Positions 22,880-35,964 are shown, numbered from the stretch's first letter. The stretch is DNA of 64,000 nt from Sternotherus odoratus (GCA_032164245.1 JAVMKO010000003.1:39248890-39312889), one strand, 5' to 3'. The notes: a model not told the origin generated them from the sequence alone. Translations and numbers: made by a program.

Positions 22880-23105
22880 GCTATGGTTACAATACAGAGC
22901 TAATGCAGATGCTCTAAGCTGACAAGAGTGAACTCTCCTGTCAGTTTAGTTACTCCAACCCCCATGAGTGACAGTAGCTATATTGGCAGGAAAAGCTCTC
23001 CTACCAGCATAGAGCATCTACACTGGCAGTGTCACTTACATCACTCAGGGGGTGGTTTATTCACTCCTCTGAGCGACGTAAATTAAGTCAACATAAGGTG
23101 GAGAG
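22880..23105. mobile_element. Diverged MITE of the 6635-6905 kind
   Basis: Contains GAGTGAACTCTCCTGTCAG, AACCCCCATGAGTGACAGTAG and GAGCGACGTAAATTAAGTC, which resemble segments of the Harbinger-like MITE at 6635. Termini decayed; assignment by internal similarity only. Confidence 0.4.
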
Positions 23106-23869
23106 TAGCTATAGCCTCTGAACCTCAGTGCCCTTTTAAGCAGATGTAATGGTGTTATGCTTGCCTGACCTCTGGTGCCCACTTTGAATGTGGTGTGAAT
23201 GTAATCCCAAAGTTGTAGATTTTGACATAACCCTACCCACTCTAGCTGCTCCTTCCTGTCTGCCTTGGCTTTAATTTTTAATTAAGAATGCAAAGCAAAC
23301 TTAAATTCAGTTTAATGGGCCAGTGGAAGATTTCATTGGCACAAGTTAATTCTCCAGTGAAACAGAGGCTCCACAGAGTGCAGTAAAGTGGTTATTTGCA
23401 TGCCTTCCATTTTCAGGGAGTTTTACTCCTATTTATGTTTGTTCTCCTCCTTCCCCGGCCTCTCTATTTTATTTTTTATGCAAGATTCTCTGTCTTCAGG
23501 CACTAGTGTACATTCTGGAGGCCTTCCAGTGCCATGGTATCCCTTACTCTTTTAAGCAGAAAATCAAGATTGATTGGGAGTAAATGTTACTACCAGAGAA
23601 AACACTTCAGGAAAATTTCAAGAGTCTGAAACGTTCTTTACAAATGTGGATAGCTTGATCCTCATGAATAAGCATACACAAGTAACAATTGGAGAAAGGA
23701 ACATTTTTCTGAATTTTATAAAGAAATTGAGACTTTCATGCCAATATGATTTGCTTATATACTAGGAATTCTTATTGTTCCCAATGGGCCTCGATACACT
23801 AACTGTTAGCAGTGGTATCAGGAAGCAGACAATTTATCAAACTTTGTGAACAGTTAATTTAGACCCCAT
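23106..23869. other. Non-coding, nothing recognised
   Basis: AT-rich DNA. The 63-codon open frame at 23574-23765 has no recognisable family. Confidence 0.4.
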
Positions 23870-24134
23870 CCATCCTTTTGTCTGTATAGTTGAGATATGT
23901 TTTCCAATGTGCATTACTTTGCATTTATCAACATTGAATTTCATCTGCCATTTTGTTGCCCATTCGCCCAGTTTTGTGAAAACCCTTTGTCACTCTTCAC
24001 AGTCGTCTTCAAACTTAACTATTTTTAGTAATTTTGTATCATCTGCAATTTTTTCCACTTCACTGTTCACCCTCTTTTCCAAATCATTTATGAATATGTT
24101 GAACAGCACGGGTCTTAGTAGAGATCCTCTATAT

Positions 24135-24516
24135 CCAGGGTTCTCAAACTTCACTGCACCACGACTCCCTTCTGACAAAAAAAAAATTATTAAATGACCC
24201 CAGGAGAGGCAACTGAGCCTCAACCCACCCAAGCCCCACAGCCCTGGACAGGGGGACCTAAGCCAGAACCCAATCCCCACCATTCCAAGTGGGGGGACCA
24301 AAGCCAAAGCCCAAAGACTTCAGCCCCAGGTGCTGGACCTGTAACCTGAGCCCTGCCATCCACAGCCGAAGCCCTTGGGCTTCGGCCCTGGGTAGTGAGG
24401 TTCGGGATTTGGCATTAACACCTGGCCCCACCAAGTCTAATACCAGCCCTGGCAAGCTCATTAAAACAGAGCTGGAACCTGTTTTGGGGTCCTGACCCAC
24501 AGTTTGAGAACCACTG
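24135..24516. mobile_element. hAT MITE inserted in CR1, perfect 8-bp target duplication
   Basis: Ends CCAGGGTTCTCAAACTT and AGTTTGAGAACCACTG are inverted repeats of the Charlie-like hAT type. They are flanked by identical CTCTATAT at 24127-24134 and 24517-24524. Interior is GC-rich (AAGCCCAAAG, CTTGGGCTTCGG) with no transposase. It splits the CR1 RT reading, so it is younger than that CR1. Confidence 0.92.
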
Positions 24517-25234
24517 CTCTATATGTATCTCTCCATTGTGAAAACGGATCAATTGCTCCTACCCTTTGTTTCCTACCTTTTAAGCAGGTACTGATCCTTT
24601 TGGTGAGGGACCTGGTCAAAGGCTTCCTGAAAGTCCAGGTACACTATATCCACTGAATCACTCTTGTCCACATGCTTGTTGATACCCTCTGAGAATTCTA
24701 ATAGGTTATTGAAGCATGATTTCCCTTTACAAAAGCTGTGTTGACTCTTTCCCAAAATATTGTGTTTATCTATGTGCCTTATAATTCTATTGTTTACTAC
24801 AGTTTCAACCAATTTGCCCGGTACTGAAGTTAGACTTACTGGCCTGTAACTTCCAGGATCGCCTCTGAAGTCTTTTTTAAAAATCAGCATTATATAGCTA
24901 CCCTCCAGTCATCTGGTGCAGAAGCTGATTTAAGTCATAGGGTTACATACCACAGTTAGTAGCTCTGCAATTTCCCATTTAGTTCCTTCAGAATTCTTTG
25001 CTCAATACTATCTAGTCCTGGTGACTTATTACTATTTAATGTATCAATTTGTTCCAAAACTTCCACTATTGACATCTCATTCTTGGACAGTTTCTCAGAT
25101 CTCAGACCTAAAAAGAATGGCTCAGATATGGGAAACTCCCCCACAACCTCTGCAGTGAAGACGATGCAAATAATTCATTTAGTTTCTCTATCATGGCCTT
25201 ATCTTTTTTGAGTTCTCCTTTAGAACATTGATCG

Positions 25235-25800
25235 TCTGGTGGCCACACTGATTGAGGGTCTTCCAGTTTCTGACTGTGATGGGGTGTACAAGAGAACATA
25301 TCCAGGCTCAGAAGGCCCCACCCAGCTGCACCTGCTGGCCATGCTCACATTGGAAGCGGGGCTCAAAAGGGAGCAGCTCAGCTCAGTCTGGCAGACAGAG
25401 GAGGGGAGCAGTTGTGTGCTGGCAGTTCCTTCAGAGAATCTGCTGGGTGGCTGACACCAGACCCTACTGCCAACTGCCTTGAGCCCTTCACCCCATGGAA
25501 GCTGGGAACAACATACTGCTGCTGATAGCGGACCCACCAGGACATGATCAGAGAGAACTCGGGGGGGATCCAGAAACAAGCTAGTTGCAGCAATGAAGGA
25601 AGTGAAACTATGGTAGGGAGTGGTCCAGGGAGCAGACATAAGGCACCCACCAAGACCATATGTTTGAGCTATTATTCATGGGATTCTAGGTTGTCACCTG
25701 GAGGAGAAAGGTAGGCCCAGATTCCCCTAGCCCCGGTCACTGACATTCACATCTGGGTGGTGTTGCCAGGTTCAAACGTCAACCCCCCAACACGGATGTA
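25235..25800. mobile_element. GC-rich insert in CR1, LTR-like repeat
   Basis: Interrupts the CR1 between about 25235 and 25800 and shares TGATGGGGTGTA and ACATGATCAGAGAGAACTC with 17255-17580. Likely a fragment of an LTR-type element. Its open frames are antisense to each other and unrelated to known proteins. Exact ends not resolved. Confidence 0.45.
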
Positions 25801-26045
25801 CTTACAGAAATGTTTGCTGTTAGTTTTTTGTTTCTTTAGCTAGATGCTCTTCAGATTCTTTCTTGCCCTGTATTATTATTCTTTTGCGCGTGACTTTCTA
25901 GAGTTTATGCTCGTTTCTATTTTTGCCACTAGGAATTGACTTCCAACTTTTAAAATGTGCCTTTTTGCTTCTAAGACCTCTTTTATTCTGCTGCTTAGCC
26001 ATGGTGGCATTTTTTTGTTCCTCTTACTGTTTCTATTTTTATTAT

Positions 26046-28054
26046 TGCTATTAATTTATTTAATTATTTGGGGGTATACACACAGTCTGAACTTCTAATG
26101 TGGAGACCAATCACAGGGACTCCATTTTACTTTCCTCTTAGCAGGGTATGTGTCTTCTGGGAACCGGTTTTCAGGCTTTAAGCAGGAGACATGTTTTACT
26201 GGCCCTTCTAGGGAGGATACAGGGTTATAGAGTGTTCAGTTCCCTCCACACCGGGAAGCTGTCTCCTTGCCATGAAACTAGGCTTTACTCCCTTCCCCCA
26301 GGAAACGTGACAGGGAAGCCCAGAGCACACTAATGTACTACCACTTAAGCATTAATCAGAGCAATGCTTATAATCTAGATTCTAAGGAAACAATGAACAC
26401 ACAATACCGGATAGTCAAAACACAGAGGATTGGCCATTCACCCTGCCTGCTCTTATTTGAACTAACAAGGAGATAGGAAAACTGAAAGAGAAGGTTGTAG
26501 TAAAAGGCTGGATAGACAAACACAGTGCTGACAGACTAACAACTTTCCCCTAATACTCCCAATGAATGGAGTTTCTTTATACAAGGACTAACTTACATCA
26601 TACTTCATGGGATAGCTAAGAATGCTGAATACTCAGTGGCAAAATCTTCACTCTTAAGTACACATATGTTTATTAGTTTCTGGATGGTGCGGGGAATTAC
26701 TACAGATAAGAAGCTGCAGTGATGGTGTTGGAGAGAAGGTACGCAAAGCAAAAACAAGCTTTAGTTAAAATGCATGCAAATGATGCCCAGTTCATTCATG
26801 AGTTCCTTCCTCCTGGCATTTTTCCAAAGAACAGGACAAGACAATCCCTTTATCCTAATCAGGGTGTCTGTCTTGTCCTTGGCCTACAGTTTTCCCTGAG
26901 TTCTTCCTCATCAGTCTAAAGAGGTCTTGGATCCTTTGTGTCAGCCTCCCAAGTCTACCTGACAGTATTACTCCACTTGGCGCTGAAGAGGTTGACTTAG
27001 AAGCTTTATCTGAGTCCTTTGGTCTGCTGAAACTCCACTGCCATCTGACTCACTTTAGGGTCCCCTCTCCTCAGCCACTTCTCCTCCAGGAAAAATCTCT
27101 TTTCTGATTAATTCAGAAAGGTTCTGATGGTCTTTCCCAGTCTCCCTTGGCTACTTTTTAAAGAGGTAGGCTCCCATTGCTCCACCACAATAACATTGGG
27201 GATAGTTTTACTTTTGCTGTGCAATCATTATTGCTAGTCAGAGTGTATTCATATGAGGCTTCTGGCATTGCAGGAAAAGATTGGCAGGGCTCACAAACAA
27301 AGCTATGCACAGGAAACATCCAGAAAACATACATCATTTAAAAAGTGTAAGCCTATGTGATTCTTGCATATCTCAACAAAGTAAGAACATTTATTGTTTT
27401 GCTAGTAAATCATAATTTCTGTAAAAATTCTCTCAATTACATTATATCAGCTTGGATTGCAGCAGAGGAGATTTTTGCCCGCATCTAAACTGCTTTGTCA
27501 AAAATGGATCTTATATAGCTATTTTGCTTATGTCTAATGTATAAAATCAGGTAATCACAACAATATCTCAGTGGTCTTATGTACCATCAAACTTGGTAAT
27601 TGGGCAGTCCTCCAGCATATGTAGCATTGTATGAACAAAGCTGAAATCTAAGTGTCTGCTCCATTGTGTAGTGTACGTTCAAGGCTGAAGAGGAATTAGC
27701 TGAGAAGCTCCTGTCAGCAATAATATGATGCCAGCAGTTTTAGTATGCTTTGTCTAGTGTTACTTGACTCTATATTATTCTAGCAATTTAGTGTCAGATT
27801 TGCCGGAAAAAGAGAGCTATATATAAGTTTATTTGTCCATGTATCGTTGATATGCTTGCTTCTTCTGTGAGATGTTGCAGTACTGATCATAGGTTTCACT
27901 GACCATAATTTGCAAAAAGTGGATCCATATTGAATAGTTTTGAGGAATGCTGACAAGTATGCCTTACAGAAATTCCACTGTAATCAGGCAGAGTGGCTCC
28001 CTCCAGTGCAGAGGGGGTTAACTTTTCCTTTGAGAAGTGTAGTGTCAGGCTAAG
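26046..28054. other. Non-coding; possible old LTR-type DNA
   Basis: About 26090-26930 is somewhat GC-richer and contains short open frames without known domains; it could be old retroelement DNA. 27240-28054 is AT-rich with nothing recognised. Confidence 0.35.
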
Positions 28055-28375
28055 AAATATAAGAGTACATAAGAATGGCCCTACTGGATTAGCCCAAGGG
28101 ACCATCTGCCCAGTATCCTGTCTTCCAACAGTGGCCAGTTGCCAGGTGCCCCAGAGGGAATGAACAGAACAGGTAATCACAAGCGATCCATCCCCTGTCT
28201 CTCATTCCCAGTTTCTGGCAAATAGAGGCTAGAGACACTATTCCTACCCCTCCTGGCTAATATGATGGACCTATCTTCCATGAATTTATGTAGTTCTTTT
28301 TTGAACTCCATGATGGTCTTGGCCTTCACAACATCCTCTGGCAAGGAGTTTCACAGGTTGACTGTGGAGTAGGGC
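28055..28375 (-). mobile_element. CR1-type LINE 3' end, minus strand
   Basis: Reverse complement carries the familiar 3' untranslated CR1 sequence: CATAAGAATGGCC at 28068, CCAGTATCCTGTCTTCCAACAG at 28111, and GGGAATGAACAGAACAGGTAATC at 28157. The same tail, on the + strand, ends the CR1 at 53214-54775. Short 5'-truncated copy. Confidence 0.85.
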
Positions 28376-30061
28376 TTTGCAGCTCAGGTGTGGATGAACC
28401 CTGGAAGGAGGCAGATATCTTTCCCAGAGAGACAAACCCATGGCAAGATCCAGGACCAGCCACAGATAAGTCTGGCAACCCACTCCCCCAGAAGATGGAA
28501 AACCCTGGGGAGAGACTCAGGAAGGGCTGCTCAACCACAAGCCACAGAACCCAATGGTGATAGAGTGGTCCAGCAGAAATTGGTAGAAAGTAGCCCAGAG
28601 AAACAAAACTTTAGCCCAGTTGTGCTGTTGTGGTGCGAGAGAAATTGCCTGTTTCTCCACTGACCCCATGGCAGGATTGCCTGCCACATCTAGGGCCCCA
28701 GTGCTAGAACTTGGTGGACAAATGTGGGCCTAGGCCCTCCTACCCCAACCAATACTTGGGGTCTGGATGAGCATGAAATTGTAGGTCAAGACACCTGAGT
28801 CATTCACTGTTTGTTGCTCAGCCCATATCCCAAAGAAACTGTTAGCTTATTCCACCCCATCCAGAAGGCCAGAGCCCCAACCTGGAGATTGAGGCCTTAA
28901 ACTGTTCCATTACTCAATGTCCACACTCTGAGGACCAGAGTCATAGGCTGTTGCTGTGCACCCGAGTCAAAGGCCTCTGGTGGAGATAGGAAGCACTAAT
29001 TGGGCAGTCGCAGGTCAGGCCGCCCTGATGAACCTCCAGTGGATGTAACGACTCCCGCAGGTCCACTGGAAGGGGCATCTAGACCCTGAGAAGGAGAATG
29101 CATCCAGCATAGTTCTGTACATGCTTTATTACTGAGGTTTGCAGTCTAATGTGTAGATGATATTAGCTTCATAGGGAGACTTCATTAGCCAACCAAAAAA
29201 AAAAAAAGGCATTGTATCAGCAGACAAGAGCTTGTCTACACTGTCAGTGACAGTCTAGCTTAGATTAAATGTGATGACTTGAATTTTTACTGACCAACGT
29301 TCATGTTTCACAATTTGAAAGAACAGAAGGATTCCAGCACTAAACGCCACCCATCCAGAACAGTGGGTGGGGGGAATTGATGGGGCCAGCAGTGAAAAGT
29401 CCCAGTAGCAAGGGAGGGAGACACTCAGCAAGGAAAAGACAGGAGGCTGATAAGACTCAGAGAGAACTGAGTCCTGGGAGATAGGCTGAGGAGATCCTTC
29501 CCTGTGCTATGGGTTATATGGTAAGGTGCCCTATAACCATGTACTGGTACCGTTTTAATGCCTGGTATAGAACAGTATGGGCGATGGGATGGTAGCATCC
29601 CTCCCTGTGTTAATGTTTAATAAAAGTTGCAGCCTGCCACTTGACTCCATGCTTATGTCTGTCCTCATTTTCCTGCTGTGTCCACATCAATTTGAAAGTT
29701 TATATGGAATGATAAAGTGGCCTATACATTCCTTATTGTACATAGATTGCACACTCTTATTTCCCATTCTTTTTCTCTGTGCTTTTGATAAAGATGAAAA
29801 TTCAGTAGATCATAGTTGGAGATTTTAAATTTGCTGGAAATGCCTTCTCTACACGTGTCATTAGATAATAACAACACAGTGCTACAGTCTGAGGGGAGTG
29901 TCAACCAGGATGAATTATGATACTTAAAATACCTTCAATATTCACCTGCAAAAGGCTCATTAGGGGTGCAAGGGCTTTGTTGAGGCAGAGCTTGGATTTG
30001 CCACTATGAAATATGAGCAGATTTAGAGGAGAATTTAGAAGATAGTTAGCCATTTCAGTAC
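28376..30061. repeat. GC-richer unclassified repeat, LTR-like at its end
   Basis: 28376-29110 has no recognised protein. 29330-29650 ends with TTAATGTTTAATAAAAGTTG (AATAAA at 29619-29624) after a GGTATAGAACAG segment, the layout of an LTR polyadenylation region on the + strand. A poly-A run lies at 29195-29207. The remainder to 30061 is plain AT-rich DNA. Confidence 0.35.
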
Positions 30062-30069
30062 CCTAGATT

Positions 30070-30185
30070 TAGGGTGACCAAACGTCCAGATTTTATAGGG
30101 ACAGTCCCGATATTTGGGTCTTTTTCTTATATAGACTCCTATTACCCCTATCACAATTTTTCACACTTGCTGATTGGTCATCCTA
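30070..30185. mobile_element. 116-bp hAT-like MITE
   Basis: TIRs TAGGGTGACCAAACG and (reverse complement of the right end) TAGGATGACCAATC. Flanks CCTAGATT and CATAGATT agree at 7 of 8, consistent with an 8-bp target duplication. Interior has GATTTTATAGGGACAGTCCC, a familiar short sauropsid MITE. Confidence 0.7.
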
Positions 30186-31140
30186 CATAGATTAGAGGAC
30201 TACTGCTCTGGCAGTCACAGAAAACATGACATGAATGTAGCTGCATTTCCCTCCATGTTGTTCTAATAACTATTTGGAGTAGATAGCGATCATACTGATC
30301 GTACTGTTTTTGATGAAGTAATTCTTACATTAACAATAACTGATATGATGCCTAGTTTATTATTTATTTATGAGCCATAAGACAGTTGATGTTCTCAAGC
30401 TGTCAGTCATTTAGGTAGGGCTCTTATAGATAATATCTCTTGGCTTTCACATTCTATTTCAGATCGTTAGATGATTCTGTAGTCTCCCGGGATGACAGAA
30501 AAACAGAAGAATAGTGGCATAAACAATCTATAGAGCCATGGACAACAACCTCTAAACACAACAGATGTCATTAATAGGATGGACAACCAAGTGATAAAAT
30601 AACCAAGGCATGCCATGAAATGTAACAGATTTTCTGGCTGCTGCCTATTTCTGTGGCTTGTATCCATATAGTCTGAACACAGCTGAGGCACATTTGATAC
30701 AATTTACATTTACTTCAGGTTTTCACTTCCCTATGCCACTTTACATGCTGCACTTTAACTTGCGCCCCCTGCCTGAAAGCCAGTGGTTCCCACTAACTTC
30801 ATTGCTTTAAAAGACAGATGTGTCTGAGAAATTAAAATATGTGCCATTTGTAATAGCAAAAAAACCCTATTACTTTACAATGTGTTCCACTAATTAAACA
30901 GTTAATCTCTTTTTGTTTCTTATCCTATTTTCTATTTGGGTGCATTTAATGATTTTATATATGTTTGGCCAAACGCTACTTAAATAACAAAGTATGACAA
31001 ATTTCTCTCAAACATAAACGTAGGCTAAACTTGTAGAATCTATCTTATCTAATCTATCTATCTATCTATCTATCAAAAGAACAGCTCATCTAACTGTCTT
31101 AACACAGTAACTGAAATACTACACTTTTTCCTTTCACATA
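30186..31140. other. Non-coding with (TCTA)n microsatellite
   Basis: TCTA repeats at 31053-31074. Nothing else recognised. Confidence 0.6.
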
Positions 31141-31720
31141 GACTGCAGTAACTGCAGGGTAGTTGTTGCAAGGTACTTTGGATTTTGCAGAGACAAGGCA
31201 CACACACGTGGTTGGATAAAGTGGATGAGTTTATTGGAAGGCCTCGGTCCCTCGAATAGGCGCTGAGGGGCCCAGTCTGTCAGCGCGACTGCAGGAGGGG
31301 TGCCTAGCACTCCGGAGCCATTGCTAGGATGGAAGAGCCCACAAGCAAACTACAAGTGTGGGCTTAAATACATTCGCACATTTACATCTCATACATAAGC
31401 AAATCTCATGAATATCTAGGAGGCAAGCACCTGTGACTTGGTCACACGCGACTTTTCTTGTTGATTATATGCAGTTGCTTTGTTTAGCTTTGCGTTTTGA
31501 CTTTCACACACACTGTTCTCACACACAGAGCAGACCAGAAAAAGCAAAAAAGAGGCAGAGGGAAACAACAGGCAGCTGCAGAGCTGTTTCGTCTTCCCAG
31601 GAGATAACGGGTCGCCGTTACCTTGAGCACGCTAATCATGGCTCAGTGCCCTTTCCGGGAGGGGCCGAGGGGAGCACTCCCATTGCCTAGCAGCTGCACC
31701 GTGACAATCTCTTGCGCGTA
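31140..31720 (-). mobile_element. Candidate solo LTR, minus strand
   Basis: GC-rich island in AT-rich DNA. On the minus strand, a TATTTAAG box (about 31364-31372) precedes CAATAAAC (about 31229-31236) by about 130 bp, as in a promoter/polyA LTR. Contains GGAGGGGCCGAGGGG. Terminal TG/CA and target duplication could not be fixed. Confidence 0.4.
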
Positions 31721-31831
31721 CTACAGTAGTGGTTGGTCAATGGTGATGTTTTAATGCCGATCACTGTCTTTTATTTGTACCTTCACTCTGATCAGTGTTA
31801 GCCAAGGGCCTTGTTCGACTTCTATTTAAGT

Positions 31832-32296
31832 CATTGGTTCTCAAAGTGGGGGTCGGGACCCCTCTGGGGGTCACAAGCCAGTTCTGTGGGGGTCGCGAGC
31901 CCCTTCTGCCAGCAGCCGGCTCTGAACAATGCCGCTGCCGCAGGCTGCTGGCATCCGGCTCCTGTTGCTGCAGGCAGCCCATGCCCCTGCTGCGGTGGGC
32001 TGCTGGCGGCCCTGCGAGCCCGGTCTGGGCCCTGGCTCCTGTTGCGGCAGGCTGCCGGCACTACCACATGCCAGACCCTTCCCCTGCTGAGGTGGGCTTC
32101 CAGCGCCCCCGTGAGCCCAGCCCCTGCCACGGTGGGCTGCTGGCGCCTCTGTGGGGCTGCTGGAACCCCCCCTTCACTGGCCTCGGGGGAGCTGCAGGCA
32201 CGCCCCCCCTCCCCTGCCTGACCCCAAGGTGGGGGGCGCGCTTAGAGGCCCGGTGTGGGAAAGGGGTCACCACTACAAAAAGTTTGAGAACCACTG
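31832..32296. mobile_element. GC-rich hAT MITE, perfect 8-bp target duplication
   Basis: Ends CATTGGTTCTCAAAGT and AGTTTGAGAACCACTG. Identical ATTTAAGT flanks at 31824-31831 and 32297-32304. Interior is very GC-rich, with repeated GCTGCTGGC / CTGCCGCAGG phrases, which explains the long open frames on both strands; none encodes a known domain. Confidence 0.94.
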
Positions 32297-32304
32297 ATTT
32301 AAGT

Positions 32305-35300
32305 CAATGAGAGTCCTTCCACTGACTTTAGTAAGCACTGAATCAGGCCCCAAATGCTTAAGGCCCCAGTATGACAATGCACTTAAAAACATGCCTAACT
32401 TTAAGTAGATGAATAGTCCCATTGAAATCAGTTAACCTGAAGCTGAAATGAATGGGACTATACAGAAGTTTAAAATTGTTTACCTGCTTTGCTGCTTTAA
32501 GGCCTAAATCAGCCACAGTCAGACACTTTCAGCTTAGTCTAAGAGCTGCAACTTCTTACAGTAGTATATTTTCAATATTTTGTTTGCTATTATTTCCTTT
32601 CTACATTTCTTTTAAAAACAGATTTTTTAAAGCTCTAGTCATTGCTCTTTTAAAGGTGATTTAAATTATATTTAAAAAATTGAAGTCAATGATGCTGTGA
32701 GAAGTCTGTGCTGGATATTAACAGAAGCCTGGTCTGAGCATAAATCTTGTCAGCTGCTCTTAGGTCAGACCAGCAAACAGTATTTAACTACAGAACTTGA
32801 AAGAGAAAAACAATATCCAATTAATGGAGATAACTCTACTGTAAAACAGAAACATAAGAAATATAGGAAAATGAAACTGCAGGGATGGTTGGAAGCTTAT
32901 GAAAGTAAAATGAGGAAAACTCACATCAAAACTTAATATTTGGAAGGAAAAAAAAAACAGAGCCCAAATGAAAAAAAACTGCTTACTTCAGAAAAAATGA
33001 AGGGGAAACAAAAATAATCTATCACAGACCACACTAGTAGAAAAGTTGATGGTTTGCATAAACAAAATAAGGGAAAAGTCTAATTGAATCTACTTCCTGT
33101 TGAGGTGAATAGGAAAAGATCTCCACTTATTTTTTTAAGACTGAGGAAATTACAAAAAATGAAGACCCTTAAAACCGACATAAATATTTTTTAAAATATC
33201 AAAAAGCAGATTTATGTTTTTTAAAAAAGGAGTTCTGTTTTTCAGTCTGTTGTGTTAAAAAACACAGGAGAACAAATAAAGCCATTTCTGAAAAAAATGA
33301 AGAAAGAAAATAAAGTAAATATTTGGTGTATTCTGAAGACATGCTTCAGGTTGGAAGTAGTCTTCAGTTATAATCTTAGTTTTTACACATCTCCTAATTT
33401 AGCCAAAACTCAAATATTTTGGCTGAAATTTCACAAGTGTAGCCTTGGAGGATACATGGCTCCTTTATAAAATTTGAGATCTACAGATGAAAATGGCATA
33501 TGAGAGTTATGTGTAACTGATTGGTTGATTTATGTAGAGATTCATGAACAAAAGTAGATGCCCATGTCACTTTCTAATTGGTTACAGTTAAATCTGTGGC
33601 CAAACCCCCCCCCAAAAAAAAACTTGTGTTGACAGAGGGGGTGAATAAGACACAGATACAAATGATGGTTAAAATGGAGGCCACAAATTGATTATCTCAT
33701 AACAAGCTAAACAGAAAGGGGCTAATCACCTCCTACAAATCTTCCCATCAAACAGTTCAGTTTCCATGGTGGACAAAATGGTGTCACGTGATAAACTGAG
33801 CATCAGTCTTCATTAGCTACTCTCTGCTCAGACCAGCATGGTAAACTGGGAGCGGATGGGGGGCAGAGGAAGGAGAAATGGTGGTCCCCTTGTCTCCATA
33901 CTTGGGATCTGACCCCAGCTACCAAGATCTCCCAACCCTTTCCTTACAATAGGGGAATTCCATCCTGACACCAACCCATGGACATTTTGGACTTTGGGGT
34001 CTTTGGACTAAACTGGCCCTTAACATTCCCCCCATTCCAAGACATTTACTCAGGCTTTGCACAGGAATCAGGATTTGGACAAATGACCCAACTCCAGATG
34101 AGCATGCAACATAAATCAGTGGAAAAGAAGTGTGCTTATGTATACTAAAAACTTCTATGTAAGTGTAATCCCCCACCCCACTTGATTTTGCCAACTTCAA
34201 GAGCTCTGGACTGGGGCTATAAAGAGCTCTAGCAAAAGACAGAATGTGGCCAACCCCCTTTGTTCCATTTATACTACCGTAGCATTTTTAGAATCGGGAG
34301 TCAGGCACAGAAGAAACTATACAGCCCTGCTGGAGCCAATAGGGAGGTTTCTGCAGGGTCTGGACAAACAGTTCACTGGACCAATGGCAAGGCAAGACTG
34401 AACAGCCCCCAGGCCACAGCCTGACTTTTACAGAAAGAGAGTTTAGTTTCAGTTTTGGTTTGGAAGCTAGGAGAGAAACAGTGGCATTCAGGGAGTCCTT
34501 GCTAAATGCCCATTCCTCCCCAAAGGGAGTTCCTGCACTTTTTTGAGATGCTAGCTACACAGATCAGACAGCTCCAGCTCTGTAGTGACCAACATCCAGC
34601 AGAGAGAGAGCTGTTACTCAGCACCAACTACCAAGAGCCAGCTGAGACCTCAGGAATATTCCAGACCAGAAGAACCATTGAGCTTAGTTGGAGTTAGGAG
34701 ACGACCCAGGACCCAGGGGTCAAATGAAAAGAAAGGTGTCTTTCGTTGAAGCTGGTCAACACTGCAGCACTTACCCTCAACCTCCATGTGCCTCAGCATG
34801 GTGTCAGGGAGACGCGTGGTATTAAAGGAATTTGTGAGTTTTAGGAAGTACAGAACTGACTTATTAAGCAATGTTTATTAATTATTAGCTAACACTAATC
34901 CTTTCCTTCTCCAGACCCTATTTTCCTGTTGGCAGTAAAGTCGCCCCTTCTGTTATTTTGTGTGTGGCAATCCTTCCTTGGTGTTTGTTTTATTTATTTT
35001 ATAGCCCCCTGAATACAGGGCTTTACATGCCCTGTTACCTAGACATATGTTGCTTTGTCTCAAGGGACAGCACCCTGTGTATATGGCACAGTGAGGAGTC
35101 ACCTTGAATGGAGGCACCAAGAAAAAGAATCTAGGACCCAACCCATGCAAAGAAGGTGGAGAAGTTACTGAAAATATTGGTGATAGCAAGTACCAGGGAG
35201 GAAGCTTAAGCTATGATTTACGGGAGGGGTTACATAAGAAATGTGTGATTAATCTCAGAGAAGGTGCAACTAAAAATTAATTTATACCTCTCAAAACAGG

Positions 35301-35930
35301 AATCTTTCAAAGAGAAACAAACTTGTTTTACATAAGCAGCGGATAGGCCTCTTAATGCTTCTGCATAGTTTATGACTATATATCTCCATATGTCTTTTCT
35401 AAAATCAACCTCAAAGTGAATGTTTGACACCTTAAATGGAAAATTTAAGGTAGTCTAATTCATTATCTTTTGATATGTCAATGAATGAACTTTTAGAAAA
35501 AGATACTTCAGTTTATGGAAGACCTCCCTTTCGATAGCAGTTAAGTAACATTACCCCTGCAAATTGGCTCTAAAATGGTTATAATAACCTTTAAAATAAT
35601 ATAACATTATATAAGTTTTGGATAAAATGGTGTAATAAAATATGTTATAACACAATAGATATTTCATCATCCTCCCACACTGGAATCGTGGTTTGAACTG
35701 ACCTTGAGAATACTGTATGAAAAAATGAATTGTAAAGTCAAGGCTGATGAAAAGGAATCTTATGCCAGGTAGTCTATTCTATTCCTTTACTGTTTCTGCA
35801 AATTTCAATAGCTAATGAGGCCACTGAGTGAAAATCTGAATTCTAAGATAACAAAGACTACATAGCCAAAATATCTGCAGGTATCCCTAATCTGCCTGCT
35901 TGATGAGGGCCTAGGCCAGAGCCACAAAGG
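32305..35930. other. Non-coding; possible repeat at 33600-34800
   Basis: 32305-33590 is AT-rich with A-runs. 33600-34800 is GC-richer with a direct GAGCTCTGGACTGGGG / AGAGCTCTAGC repeat near 34200; it may be an LTR-type element but no ends or protein were seen. The rest is plain. Confidence 0.35.
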
Positions 35931-35964
35931 TATCTAGACTCCTAACTTCCATTGATTTGAGGAT

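Larger units (their letters stand above)
23870..26045 (-). mobile_element. CR1 LINE, minus strand, interrupted twice
   Basis: Long CR1 copy reading leftward. Recognisable RT pieces are LLRPVLFNIFINDLE (about 24070-24120), DFRGDPGSYRPVSLTSVPGK and VYLDFQEAFDQVPHQK (24600-24880), and LNSNKSPGLDSIEQRILKEL (24960-25060). It is cut by a hAT MITE at 24135-24516 and by GC-rich foreign DNA at about 25235-25800. CR1-like sequence then resumes to about 26045. Multiple stops; inactive. Confidence 0.88.

Noticed and set aside
31795..32310. 171-codon open frame plus overlapping 136-codon frame
   Set aside because: Lies within a GC-rich hAT MITE with defined ends; no domain; open frames in both strands come from lack of AT-rich stops.
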